From: Halobacillus_B sp963739045
GTDB taxonomy: Bacteria > Bacillota > Bacilli > Bacillales > Halobacillaceae
Direction of reading: 5' to 3'
DNA: 64,000 nt
NCBI GenBank assembly: GCA_963739045.1
Contig: CAVTYY010000001.1
Span: 682,001-746,000, forward strand
Positions 9,553 through 18,500 of the stretch are shown here, in pieces (position 1 is the first letter of the stretch; every line of letters begins with the position of its first letter). The notes beneath the pieces were generated by a model. That model was given only the letters and a program-made list of their open reading frames with translations, was not told the DNA's origin and made no database searches. The translations under genes were made by a program, and so were the position numbers.

Positions 9553-11469
9553 GTGAAGCAGCAGGACATTTACCATAATAGCTTTAATCAAAAATACAGA
9601 GAGCCATTCGGTGCTGCCCCGAAAGGCTCAAATGTCTCATTAACCATCGACGTTCACACCCGCCACCAAGTCTCACGAATAGTCCTTCATTATATCTACG
9701 ACCGAATGGATAAAGAACACACAAAGGAATTAGATATTTATAGTGAAGAGCATCAGTATAATTCCTACGAAACTACCATAGTTATGCCGAAAGATCCTCA
9801 GCTTGTCTGGTATTATTTTGAAATAGAGATGGATGGGCAGACTTGTTTTTACGGAAGAGAAAATATAGAAGAAAGCGGGGAAGGGATTGTTTATCCTCAA
9901 GTCCCTCCGTCCTGGCAGATTACAGTGTTTGATGAGGATTATCAAACACCAGGATGGTGGAGACACGGAACGATGTATCAAATTTTCCCTGATCGCTTCC
10001 ATTCTTCAGGAAAGTTAGATTTAGAAAAAGCTCCAAAGACCAGCTTAATGCACTCACATTGGGAAAACGACCCGGTTTATATTAGAAATGCACGCGGGGA
10101 AGTGATCCGATGGGATTTCTTCGGAGGAAATATAAAAGGCATTATCGATAAATTAGATTATATTCAATCGCTAGGCACCACGGTTATCTACTTGAATCCT
10201 ATATTTGAAGCAGAAAGCAACCACCGCTATGATACAGGTGATTACCATACGATCGACCCTCTGTTAGGGACGAATGCAGAATTTGAAAAGCTCGTAAAGA
10301 AAGCTGCCGATCGAAATATGGAAGTTATGCTGGATGGGGTATTCAGTCATACGGGAAGCAATAGTATATATTTCAATCAAAAAGATGAATATGATTCGGT
10401 CGGAGCTTATCAGTCACAGGAATCTAAGTATTACCCGTGGTACACCTTTTACAATTATCCCGATGACTATGAAGCCTGGTGGGGTGTCGGTACACTTCCT
10501 ACGCTTAATAAATCGGAGGAAAGCTACCAGAACTTCCTGATTCACGATGAAAATAGTGTAATTAAACATTGGCAGAAAGCTGGGATCAAGCATTGGCGCC
10601 TGGATGTAGCTGACGAGCTCACAGATGATTTAATACGCCAGATTAATCAGCAGCTAAAGAAAGAAGATGACAATAGTGTCCTTCTTGGCGAAGTGTGGGA
10701 AGATGCTTCCAACAAATCCGGCCATGGTAACAGAAGAGACTATTTCCTTGGCGGTGTGCTTGATTCTGTCATGAATTATCCGTTAAGGCAGCTGATGCTT
10801 GGATTTATTAAAAATGAGTTAGATGCTTATTACATTGAACGCCGCTTGATGACCTTGCGGGAGCACTATCCAAAGCAATACTTCTATTCGCTCATGAATA
10901 TGTTGTCCAGCCATGATGTGGAGCGGGTGAAAACACTCCTCCATGACTTTCTCCCCGATGATTTAGCGCCGGAAGAGCAGTCAAAGATCGCAAACGAACA
11001 AATTAAAGGTTTAAGTCTATGGTTATACTGCTTCCCGGGGGTTCCTTCCCTTTACTATGGGGATGAAGCCGGTGTAAGTGGAGGCGCGGACCCAGATAAT
11101 CGAAAACCTTACCCATGGGGTAGAGAAGAAAAGGAACTCCTTTCCTGGTACAAAAATCTTGGGAAGTGGAGAAAGAAGCACCCTTCTTTACGAACAGGAA
11201 GCTGGAAGCCTCATGCCTTGCACAAGGATGTATTTGGCTTTGAGAGGTGGAACGCCAAGGGAGTAGATGAATTTGGCCAGAACACGAAGGATGAGCACTT
11301 TGTATACTTGATCAATCGAAACTACAAAGAAGAAAGAAAGGTTACACTGCCGCTTCGCAAGGGCAAGTGGCAGCATATGAGAAAGAAGAATGTACTGAAT
11401 GTTAACCAGAGGAAATTAACCATTACCCTAGGTCCGAGTGAAAGTATCCTGCTTCGGCATATGCATTAG
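9553..11469 (+). CDS. GH13 alpha-glycosidase (cyclomaltodextrinase / neopullulanase-like)
   Basis: A 638-residue GH13 enzyme of the cyclomaltodextrinase, maltogenic amylase and neopullulanase group. It has an N-terminal beta domain (about 1-125), then the catalytic barrel with Asp351 in HWRLDVADEL, Glu380 in LGEVWED and Asp455 in SSHDVER. The RWDFFGGNIKGI and YLNPIFEAESNHRYD motifs are typical of the subfamily. No signal peptide is seen, so it is probably cytosolic, acting on maltodextrins or on branched stubs left by GlgP. The start is a GTG with GGGAGGAG in front. It is the last gene of the glycogen operon, and the standard Bacillus operon ends at glgP. The exact substrate cannot be read from sequence. 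Confidence 0.85.
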   Translation: MKQQDIYHNSFNQKYREPFGAAPKGSNVSLTIDVHTRHQVSRIVLHYIYDRMDKEHTKELDIYSEEHQYNSYETTIVMPKDPQLVWYYFEIEMDGQTCFYGRENIEESGEGIVYPQVPPSWQITVFDEDYQTPGWWRHGTMYQIFPDRFHSSGKLDLEKAPKTSLMHSHWENDPVYIRNARGEVIRWDFFGGNIKGIIDKLDYIQSLGTTVIYLNPIFEAESNHRYDTGDYHTIDPLLGTNAEFEKLVKKAADRNMEVMLDGVFSHTGSNSIYFNQKDEYDSVGAYQSQESKYYPWYTFYNYPDDYEAWWGVGTLPTLNKSEESYQNFLIHDENSVIKHWQKAGIKHWRLDVADELTDDLIRQINQQLKKEDDNSVLLGEVWEDASNKSGHGNRRDYFLGGVLDSVMNYPLRQLMLGFIKNELDAYYIERRLMTLREHYPKQYFYSLMNMLSSHDVERVKTLLHDFLPDDLAPEEQSKIANEQIKGLSLWLYCFPGVPSLYYGDEAGVSGGADPDNRKPYPWGREEKELLSWYKNLGKWRKKHPSLRTGSWKPHALHKDVFGFERWNAKGVDEFGQNTKDEHFVYLINRNYKEERKVTLPLRKGKWQHMRKKNVLNVNQRKLTITLGPSESILLRHMH

Positions 11470-11470
11470 T

Positions 11471-11508
11471 AAATAACCTGGCTCTTAAGTGAGTCAGGTT
11501 ATTTTTTC
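11471..11508 (+). terminator. Terminator of the glycogen operon
   Basis: AATAACCTG.CTC and its partner GAG.CAGGTTATT flank a short loop, followed by TTTTTT. It closes the six-gene operon. Confidence 0.85.
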
Positions 11509-11579
11509 TGGAGTGGGTGAGGCGGGGAGTCAGTCGTTTGGAAGGTTTTAAATCCGTTATTATCTGAATCTTCTAAAGA

Positions 11580-11595
11580 TGTTTCACGTGGAACA
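11580..11595. promoter_or_regulatory. parS: parS chromosome segregation site
   Basis: TGTTTCACGTGGAACA is, on the other strand, identical to the Bacillus subtilis parS sequence TGTTCCACGTGAAACA, the binding site of ParB (Spo0J). It lies between the glycogen operon terminator and purU, outside any gene. In Bacillus such sites cluster around the replication origin, so this window is probably in the origin-proximal part of the chromosome (inference). Confidence 0.9.
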
Positions 11596-11630
11596 TTATT
11601 TTCTAAATAAAGGAAAAAACAAGCTATTTA

Positions 11631-11659
11631 TTTAAAATTCATCTTCTCTCCTCTATAAT
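11631..11659 (+). promoter_or_regulatory. Predicted purU promoter
   Basis: A perfect TATAAT at 11654-11659 has TTTAAA 17 bases upstream at 11631-11636. The -35 box is weak, but the distance to the purU start (30 bases) is suitable. Confidence 0.45.
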
Positions 11660-11688
11660 GTGGGAAAGTGAAAATGAAGGAGAGGCTT

Positions 11689-12588
11689 ATGAACTCATAT
11701 AATCAAAATTTAACGGCCAAATATAAACAAGAGAATGAACATAAAGGACGGTTACTCATTAGCTGTCCAGATCAGCCTGGAATTGTATCAGCTATTTCAA
11801 GATTTTTGTATGAAAACCAAGCGAATATCATTGAGTCCAGTCAATATACGACCGATCCTGAAGATGGCACCTTCTTTATGCGGATTGAATTTGAATGTGA
11901 AAAGCTGAAAGAGAAAGAAGTGGAATTCAATGACAAGTTTGCGGCGGTTGCCCATTCCTTTTCAATGAATTGGAAGTTCACGTGTGTCAGTGATGTGAAG
12001 AAAACCGCGATCTTCGTTTCTAAAGAACTTCACTGTCTTCGTGAATTGCTGTGGGAATGGCAGAGCGGGGACTTAATGACGGAAATTTCAGTTGTGATTA
12101 GTAATCATGATGCCGCACGGGAATTAGTAGAATCCTTCGATCTCCCGTTCTATCATATTCCGGCCAATAAAGAAATTCGGAAAGAGGCAGAAGCAGAGCA
12201 GCTGGCTTTACTTGAGAAATATGACGTCGACTTAATCGTGTTAGCGAGATATATGCAAATTCTGACACCTGACTTTGTGTCCTCTCACCCTTCACAAATC
12301 ATTAATATTCATCACTCCTTTTTGCCGGCGTTCATGGGAGCTAATCCTCATAAGCGGGCCTACGAGCGCGGAGTGAAATTAATTGGGGCAACTTCTCATT
12401 ACGTGACGAATGATTTAGATGAAGGACCGATTATTGAACAGGATATTATGAGAGTTGACCACAGGGATAACGTAGAAGATTTGAAAAAGATCGGGCGATC
12501 CGTGGAACGAAGTGTGCTTGCCCGCGGAGTTAAGTGGGACTTAGAGGATCGGATCATTGTTCACGAGAATAAAACGATCGTATTTTAA
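11689..12588 (+). CDS. purU: Formyltetrahydrofolate deformylase PurU
   Basis: Hydrolyses 10-formyl-tetrahydrofolate to formate and tetrahydrofolate, balancing one-carbon units for purine synthesis. The N-terminal ACT domain (about 20-95) begins with GRLLISCPDQPGIVSAISRF. The C-terminal formyltransferase-like domain contains LARYMQILTP, INIHHSFLPAFMGANPHKRA (catalytic Asn/His) and DLDEGPIIEQD. An in-frame GTG at 11668 precedes the AAGGAG at 11677-11682, so the ATG at 11689 is the likely start. This gives 299 residues, the usual Bacillus length. It appears to be a single-gene unit. Confidence 0.95.
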   Translation: MNSYNQNLTAKYKQENEHKGRLLISCPDQPGIVSAISRFLYENQANIIESSQYTTDPEDGTFFMRIEFECEKLKEKEVEFNDKFAAVAHSFSMNWKFTCVSDVKKTAIFVSKELHCLRELLWEWQSGDLMTEISVVISNHDAARELVESFDLPFYHIPANKEIRKEAEAEQLALLEKYDVDLIVLARYMQILTPDFVSSHPSQIINIHHSFLPAFMGANPHKRAYERGVKLIGATSHYVTNDLDEGPIIEQDIMRVDHRDNVEDLKKIGRSVERSVLARGVKWDLEDRIIVHENKTIVF

Positions 12589-12658
12589 CAACATTTACCT
12601 GCTCATTTTCGAACGGGTACCCTTATAATTATGTATAGCTTGGAAAGGAGCTGGAATT

Positions 12659-13033
12659 ATGGGATTTTTAGACGGATTGATGGGCAACGCCAGTGAAGTA
12701 GACCAGGATAAAGTAGAGAAAGAATTAGCAGTCCTTCTCATTGAGGGAGAAGAATTTCAAAGTGGCTACAAAATTATTAGAGACTTGTTTATTTTCACTA
12801 ATAAACGTTTGCTTTTAATAGATAAACAGGGGATGTCTGGTAAGAAAGTAGATTATCATTCTATTCCTTACAAAAACATTACTCATTTCAGTGTCGAAAC
12901 CGCCGGCAGCTTTGACCTGGATTCAGAGTTAAAGATCTGGATCTCAGGTACAAGTCTGCCAATAGAGAAAACCTTTAAGAAAGATAGTCCTGTTCACGAG
13001 GTTCAGAGAACACTCGCCCGGTATGTGCTATAA
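12659..13033 (+). CDS. Small PH-domain protein
   Basis: A 124-residue soluble protein. FQSGYKIIRDLFIFTNKRLLLIDKQGMSGKKVDYHSIPYKNI is the pattern of bacterial pleckstrin-homology domains found in small Bacillus proteins of the YvbH/YozO kind (known families, unclear function). After a short helical N-terminus the domain occupies most of the protein. No membrane segment or signal is present. AAAGGAG lies before the ATG. It is followed immediately by a strong terminator facing the next convergent gene. Confidence 0.75.
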   Translation: MGFLDGLMGNASEVDQDKVEKELAVLLIEGEEFQSGYKIIRDLFIFTNKRLLLIDKQGMSGKKVDYHSIPYKNITHFSVETAGSFDLDSELKIWISGTSLPIEKTFKKDSPVHEVQRTLARYVL

Positions 13034-13045
13034 GATCCTATTGAA

Positions 13046-13080
13046 AAAGCGGCGTAAGCAGAACCTGCTTACGCCGCTTT
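13046..13080. terminator. Strong hairpin terminator, probably bidirectional
   Basis: AAAGCGGCGTAAGCAG and its perfect complement CTGCTTACGCCGCTTT surround the loop AAC. It lies between two convergent genes and has A and T runs at the two sides. Confidence 0.85.
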
Positions 13081-13113
13081 CATTATAGAATAGAAACTTC
13101 TGAAAATTTTCAC

Positions 13114-14949
13114 CTAGTCTGGAATATAGCTTGCGGAAAACACGGTTTGGGTGAGGTTGTTTAGATAGTGAATAAATCTGCGGCCGCGAACGTCCAGCAT
13201 ATAGGTGGAGGACGTATTTCCATAAGGGTTCTGCTCTACCTGGCTTTCCTCAGCCTCCCGAAAACCAAAGAACTTCAGCAGTTCCTGGAAGGAAGGTGCG
13301 GGAGTAGAGATGATCATCTTTCCTCCCGTCAAAAGTAAAGGAAATAAATGATAGAGAAGCAGCAAACCGGTCTCTGTGTCTTCTGGATTCTCGCAGGCGG
13401 TCATCCTGATATACCAACCAGGATAAGCGTCATGGGTGCCTGTGAATTCTTTCTCTTCCATCATGGAGAGCCCGTTAAAGAAACTGCTTGCTGTTGGATG
13501 AATCTTCAGTTGTTTGATAGTTTCCTTACAAATCGGGAGAGTAGTAGACAGGCCTAGGATTTCCCCAGCCTCATTCTTAACAAGCTGGCAGGTCTGGTAA
13601 CCATTATCCTTCACCGATCCTGTGCTTAACCATTTCCTGTTCTGATCAGGGCAAGCAAGTTTTAACGCCTTCATTTCCTCTTTAAGCTTGCCCGCGGAAT
13701 CAGAACCAGAAGGGTGGAGTTGATAAAAGAGCCTCTCCAATTCGTCAAAATGATCAAAATCGAACGATCGTACTTCTTTTTTTACTGCAGAGGAAGCAGC
13801 GAAAAGCTCCGAATGATTCACTTCTACTCTTATGTGATGCAAATATTCCTGCAGGTTCCTGTCTGTCAGCTCTTTCATATCCATTCTATGCAAGTAATAG
13901 AAAGCACTCTGCTTACGAAGTCTGTGCTCTTGTTCCGGATTTCGATCACGGAACTCTTTTGAAAGTGCATTTCTTACCGCCTCATGAACCGTCCATCCAT
14001 GATTCGATTGTTTAACAAATGGCAAAGCAATAAGCTTGGAATAGGCAGAATGGGAAACGTTACTTTTTAATACGTAGGATAGCACGGTGTGATCAAACTG
14101 GCGCAGAATTGAAGCCGCTTGAATCAGTGCCAGATCTTCCTTGTGCGAGAATTGATCTAACCATTCCTTAACGAGATGAGCCAGCCGATCAATCTTATTT
14201 TCCGGATAAAGATAAGCAGCTGGAATGTGGTTGTGCGCGAGCCGTGCTAATGACAATAACAATGGATTCCCTTGAGTCACGCCCCAGAAGTTCTTCAACA
14301 CTTCCTGTCGCACTTCTCCTTCAGTATCTTTCAAATACCTGCAGGTTTCATCATAATTAAATCCTGTCACGTGCAGCTGGGTAATAGGAAGACCGGCTTC
14401 TTTCTCACCAAGCCAGCCTTCTGTTAACGGATGGCGTCCGGCAAGAACGATCATCACGTTGGTAGGAAGGTGGTTTATAAAAACTTCCCGAAACCAGCGG
14501 TCTAATTCTCCTATCCTTTCATAATTATCAACGGCTACAACAATTTGGTACACCTTTGCCGCATTTCTAATAATATGAAGGCAATCCTCCAGACCGAGCG
14601 ATTGAGCTGTATGAGGCGGTCGGATGTGGAGTTTAGTTGAAATCAGCGCAATCATTTGCTCAGCAAGGAAAGATGGAGAATGGATAAAGTCATCGCTGTC
14701 CAGGTTGAAAAAAACGACATCTTCCATCGGTTCCGTAACTTTCTGAAAAGCGTGTAACAGCGAGGTTTTTCCAATTCCGGACGTTCCGTAAATATTTAGA
14801 ATCTGTTTGGTATTCCTGCTGTCCTGCAATACTTCTTGAAAACGTTCGGTTTCTCTATGCCTGCCTGTAAAATAATCTTTCTTTACATTCGAAAGGACAG
14901 TTGCCATTCCATTATTAACGGGATCCCTACCCGAATCAGTAACCCACAC
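13114..14949 (-). CDS. STAND-like P-loop ATPase with unassigned C-terminal domain
   Basis: A 611-residue protein not recognised as a named gene. Residues about 25-230 form an AAA/STAND-type NTPase. GRHRETERFQEVL precedes the Walker A motif GTSGIGKTSLL, VVAVDNYER is the Walker B, and IVLAGRHPL follows with a likely sensor Arg. A helical region follows, and the section from about 440 to 590 has weak GNAT-acetyltransferase flavour (AGEILGLSTTLP, ELLKFFGFREAE). The start is a GTG with GGAGG eight bases upstream on the minus strand; a later Met would give a shorter form. It stands alone. STAND proteins are usually signal-activated switches, but no signal or target is evident here. Confidence 0.6.
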   Translation of the reverse strand: MWVTDSGRDPVNNGMATVLSNVKKDYFTGRHRETERFQEVLQDSRNTKQILNIYGTSGIGKTSLLHAFQKVTEPMEDVVFFNLDSDDFIHSPSFLAEQMIALISTKLHIRPPHTAQSLGLEDCLHIIRNAAKVYQIVVAVDNYERIGELDRWFREVFINHLPTNVMIVLAGRHPLTEGWLGEKEAGLPITQLHVTGFNYDETCRYLKDTEGEVRQEVLKNFWGVTQGNPLLLSLARLAHNHIPAAYLYPENKIDRLAHLVKEWLDQFSHKEDLALIQAASILRQFDHTVLSYVLKSNVSHSAYSKLIALPFVKQSNHGWTVHEAVRNALSKEFRDRNPEQEHRLRKQSAFYYLHRMDMKELTDRNLQEYLHHIRVEVNHSELFAASSAVKKEVRSFDFDHFDELERLFYQLHPSGSDSAGKLKEEMKALKLACPDQNRKWLSTGSVKDNGYQTCQLVKNEAGEILGLSTTLPICKETIKQLKIHPTASSFFNGLSMMEEKEFTGTHDAYPGWYIRMTACENPEDTETGLLLLYHLFPLLLTGGKMIISTPAPSFQELLKFFGFREAEESQVEQNPYGNTSSTYMLDVRGRRFIHYLNNLTQTVFSASYIPD

Positions 14950-15506
14950 TTTTTATTCCTCCTCTACCCTAATTAAACTTGACCCTTTGAATCATGCTGA
15001 GGAACGTGGCTGATAGGGAACTTCTTAACTCCATGGACACTAGTAAACTCACAGGTTGTTGGCTTGATAATAGAGAACAATATATTCCATATTAACAGAA
15101 AATTCAGACAAATGCAATAGTTTTTTCAAGACGAGCCCTTATATCATCATGGTTTTACTCTCTAATCATATCTACTCTTAAAGTATCAATTCATTCCAAA
15201 TACGATTTAAAGGCAGAGAAAAATTTTATCAGGAAAGAGCGGATAAAAGAAAAAATTTTTTAAAAATTTAAGTTCGTTTAAATTAAAAAAATGTGTGCGC
15301 TTACATCATTAATATGATAGCTCTTGATCCTTTTTCATTTTTGTCAATTTTTCACTAATTTTAATGAAAACGTGCAGGAACACCGTTACGAAAGCGTGAA
15401 TCATAGGATTTTTCATGCTATACTAGTAAAAAACTGAAAAAGACAGAATTTTAACACTTTTCATCATGCTTATCAGCTTGGTTGATAAACAGAGGAGGAC
15501 GTCGTC
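14950..15506. other. Divergent intergenic region upstream of gltA
   Basis: This 557-bp AT-rich stretch has no credible gene. It must hold the promoters of the minus-strand ATPase and of gltA. TGTGTGCGCTTACA at 15292-15305 is a weak cre-like site. A -10-like TATACT at 15419-15424 lacks a good -35 box, which would fit an activator-dependent gltA promoter as in Bacillus subtilis, but no gltC is present in the window. TTATCA and TGATAA at 15470-15488 could form a small hairpin just before the gltA ribosome binding site. Confidence 0.5.
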
Positions 15507-18500
15507 ATGGAAAAGCATGGATATCCTATCGCACAGGGATTATACAATCCTGAGAATGAACATGAAGCGTGCGGTATAGGAATGATCGCAAATATTAATG
15601 GAACAAAATCACATAGTATTGTTGAGAATGCCATTACCATTCTTTGTAACCTGGAACACCGCGGCGGACAGGCGGCCGATGTAAGTACAGGGGATGGAGC
15701 TGGAATCTTAACTCAAATCCCTCATTATTTCTTCCAAAACCAGTGTGAAAAAGAAGATATAGAACTTCCGGGAGAAGGCGAATATGGGATTGGGATGGTT
15801 TTCCTTCCCCAGGACCACTATACCCGTGTGAAGTGTCGTGAAGTGTTTGAAAGAATTGTCGCAGAAGAAGGTCAGAAATTCCTGGGCTGGAGAACGGTTC
15901 CGGTCAACGATTCCTTTGTTGGTGATGATGCGAAAAAGACGAAACCATTTATTCGTCAGGCTTTCGTGGCACCGGCCGATGATATGGAAAGCACCCTTGC
16001 TTTTGAAAGAAAGCTCTATATCATAAGGAAACGCACAGAGATTGAGATATCTGTAAAAGAAGGCAATGATGACTTTTATATCAGCAGCTTGTCAACGAAC
16101 ACGATTGTTTATAAAGGGATGCTGATTCCAGAACAATTGGATTCTTTTTATATTGACCTCAATCACCCCGACTTCAAATCGGCTCTTGCTTTAGTCCATT
16201 CCCGCTTTAGTACAAATACGTTCCCGAGCTGGAAACGGTCACACCCTAACCGGTTTACCATCCATAATGGCGAATTTAATACGATTAGAGGAAACGTGAA
16301 TTGGATGAGAGCCCGTGAAGTGCTCTGCGAATCAGAATACTTCAATGAAGAGGATTTACAAAAGGTTCTTCCCGTTATTGATTCCAACGGCAGTGACTCT
16401 TCTATGTTCGATAATGCATTTGAATTCTTATACTTATCCGGCCGCTCGCTTGCTCACACAGCAATGATGATGGTTCCTGAACCATGGTCCAATGATGATT
16501 CCATTAAGGAAGAAAAGAAAAATTTCTACGAATATCATAGCTGCCTCATGGAACCATGGGACGGTCCAGCTGCCCTTGTGTATACCGATGGAAAACAGAT
16601 AGGGGCTTGTCTTGACCGTAATGGACTGAGACCTGCACGCTATTATATTACGAAGGGCGGAATGATTGTTCTTGGTTCAGAAGTAGGTGCCCTGGACATC
16701 TTTGCGGACGATATTCTTCATAAAGACCGCCTCCACCCTGGGAAAATGCTGCTTGTTGATCTGGAGAAAGGCGAAATTATTCCAGATGATCAGATAAAGC
16801 TTGAAACTGCAAAAGAACAGCCTTATGACAAATGGCTGGAGGAATATAAATTTGAATTAAAGGATCTTCCAGAGCCTGCCGAGCAGCCGGAAGAAACGAT
16901 CAAAGACCTGATCGATCATCAGCTTGCTTTTGGCTATACAAAGGAAGAATTAAACAAGATCCTTATTCCATTAGTCTCGGATAAAAAAGATCCTGTAGGT
17001 TCTATGGGGTACGATTCACCGCTTGCAGTGCTGTCTAAAAAGCCACAGCTTCTTTACAGCTACTTTAAACAGCTGTTTGCACAAGTAACGAATCCGCCTA
17101 TTGATGCCATTCGGGAAAAGATCGTTACAATGGTAGAAACAACAATTGGAGCGGAAGGAAATCTTGTCGATCCTAAACCGGAAAGCTGCCGGCAAATCCG
17201 CCTTCAAACTCCTATCCTGGCGAATCAGGAATTAGAGAAGCTCCGCCAGCAGAATATTGAAGGATTTGAAACTGAAACGTTCTCTATGCTTTTTGACGCT
17301 GTTGAAGGACAAAGTAAAATGGAACAAGCTCTCGATCAATTATTTGAACAGGCAGATCGAGCTGTTAAAGAAGGAAAAACGTTACTGGTACTGTCAGACC
17401 GCGGCGTTGATTCCAAGCAGGCAGCCATTCCTGCCTTGCTTGCAGTATCCGGCTTGCACCATCACTTGATCCGTCAAGGTACCCGGACAAAAGTAAGTAT
17501 CTTGCTGGAATCGGCTGAACCTCGTGAAGTTCACCATTTCGCTGCTTTACTTGGCTATGGGGCTGAAGCAATTAATCCATATTTAGCCTATGAATCTCTG
17601 AATGACCTTTTGAATAAAGGTGAAATTGCCTATGATCACTTGGACGATGCGGTTCAGCAGTTCATTCAATCGGTCACGGATGGAGTTATTAAAGTACTGT
17701 CTAAAATGGGTATTTCCACCATCCAGAGTTACCGGGGAGCTCAAATCTTTGAAGCGGTTGGAATTCATCCGGATGTGATCGAGAAATATTTCACCCGTAC
17801 AGCTTCAAGACTGGGCGGTATCGACATTAACATGATCGAAAAAGAAGTATTAATGAGGCATGAACAAGCCTTCGGAGAACATCGCTCAGCTGAAAAATCG
17901 CTCGACTCTGGAGATGAATTCCAATATCGAAGTAATGGAGAGGATCACCAGTATAATCCGAAAACGATCCACACGTTACAGCATGCATGCCGCACAAATA
18001 ACTATCAATTGTTTAAAGAATACTCAAAAATGCTGACCGATGAAACGAATAACCTGCAATCGTTAAGAGGCTTGCTTTCCTTTAAGGAACGCTATTCTAT
18101 TCCCATTGATGAAGTCGAGTCCGTAGAAGATATTTGCAGAAGATTTAAGACAGGGGCAATGTCTTACGGTTCCATCAGTCAGGAAGCTCATGAATCTCTG
18201 GCCATTGCCATGAACCGAGTAGGTGGACGGAGTAATACAGGTGAAGGCGGGGAAGATCCTGGCCGTTTTACTCCAGAAGAAAATGGCGATCTGAAACGAA
18301 GCTCCATTAAACAGGTAGCTTCAGGACGTTTCGGCGTGTCCAGTCACTATCTTGTGAACGCAGATGAGATTCAAATAAAAATTGCCCAGGGAGCAAAGCC
18401 AGGGGAAGGCGGTCACCTTCCGGGCAAAAAAGTTTATCCTTGGATTGCTGAGGTCCGCGGATCTACTCCAGGCGTGGAGTTAATCTCCCCGCCGCCGCAC

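Noticed and set aside
11580..11595. Noc-binding site
   Set aside because: The Noc site is ATTTCCCGGGAAAT; the sequence here has the CACGTG core and matches parS instead.
15292..15305. Firm cre site upstream of gltA
   Set aside because: TGTGTGCGCTTACA misses two conserved A positions of the consensus, so it is only mentioned as weak within the spacer.
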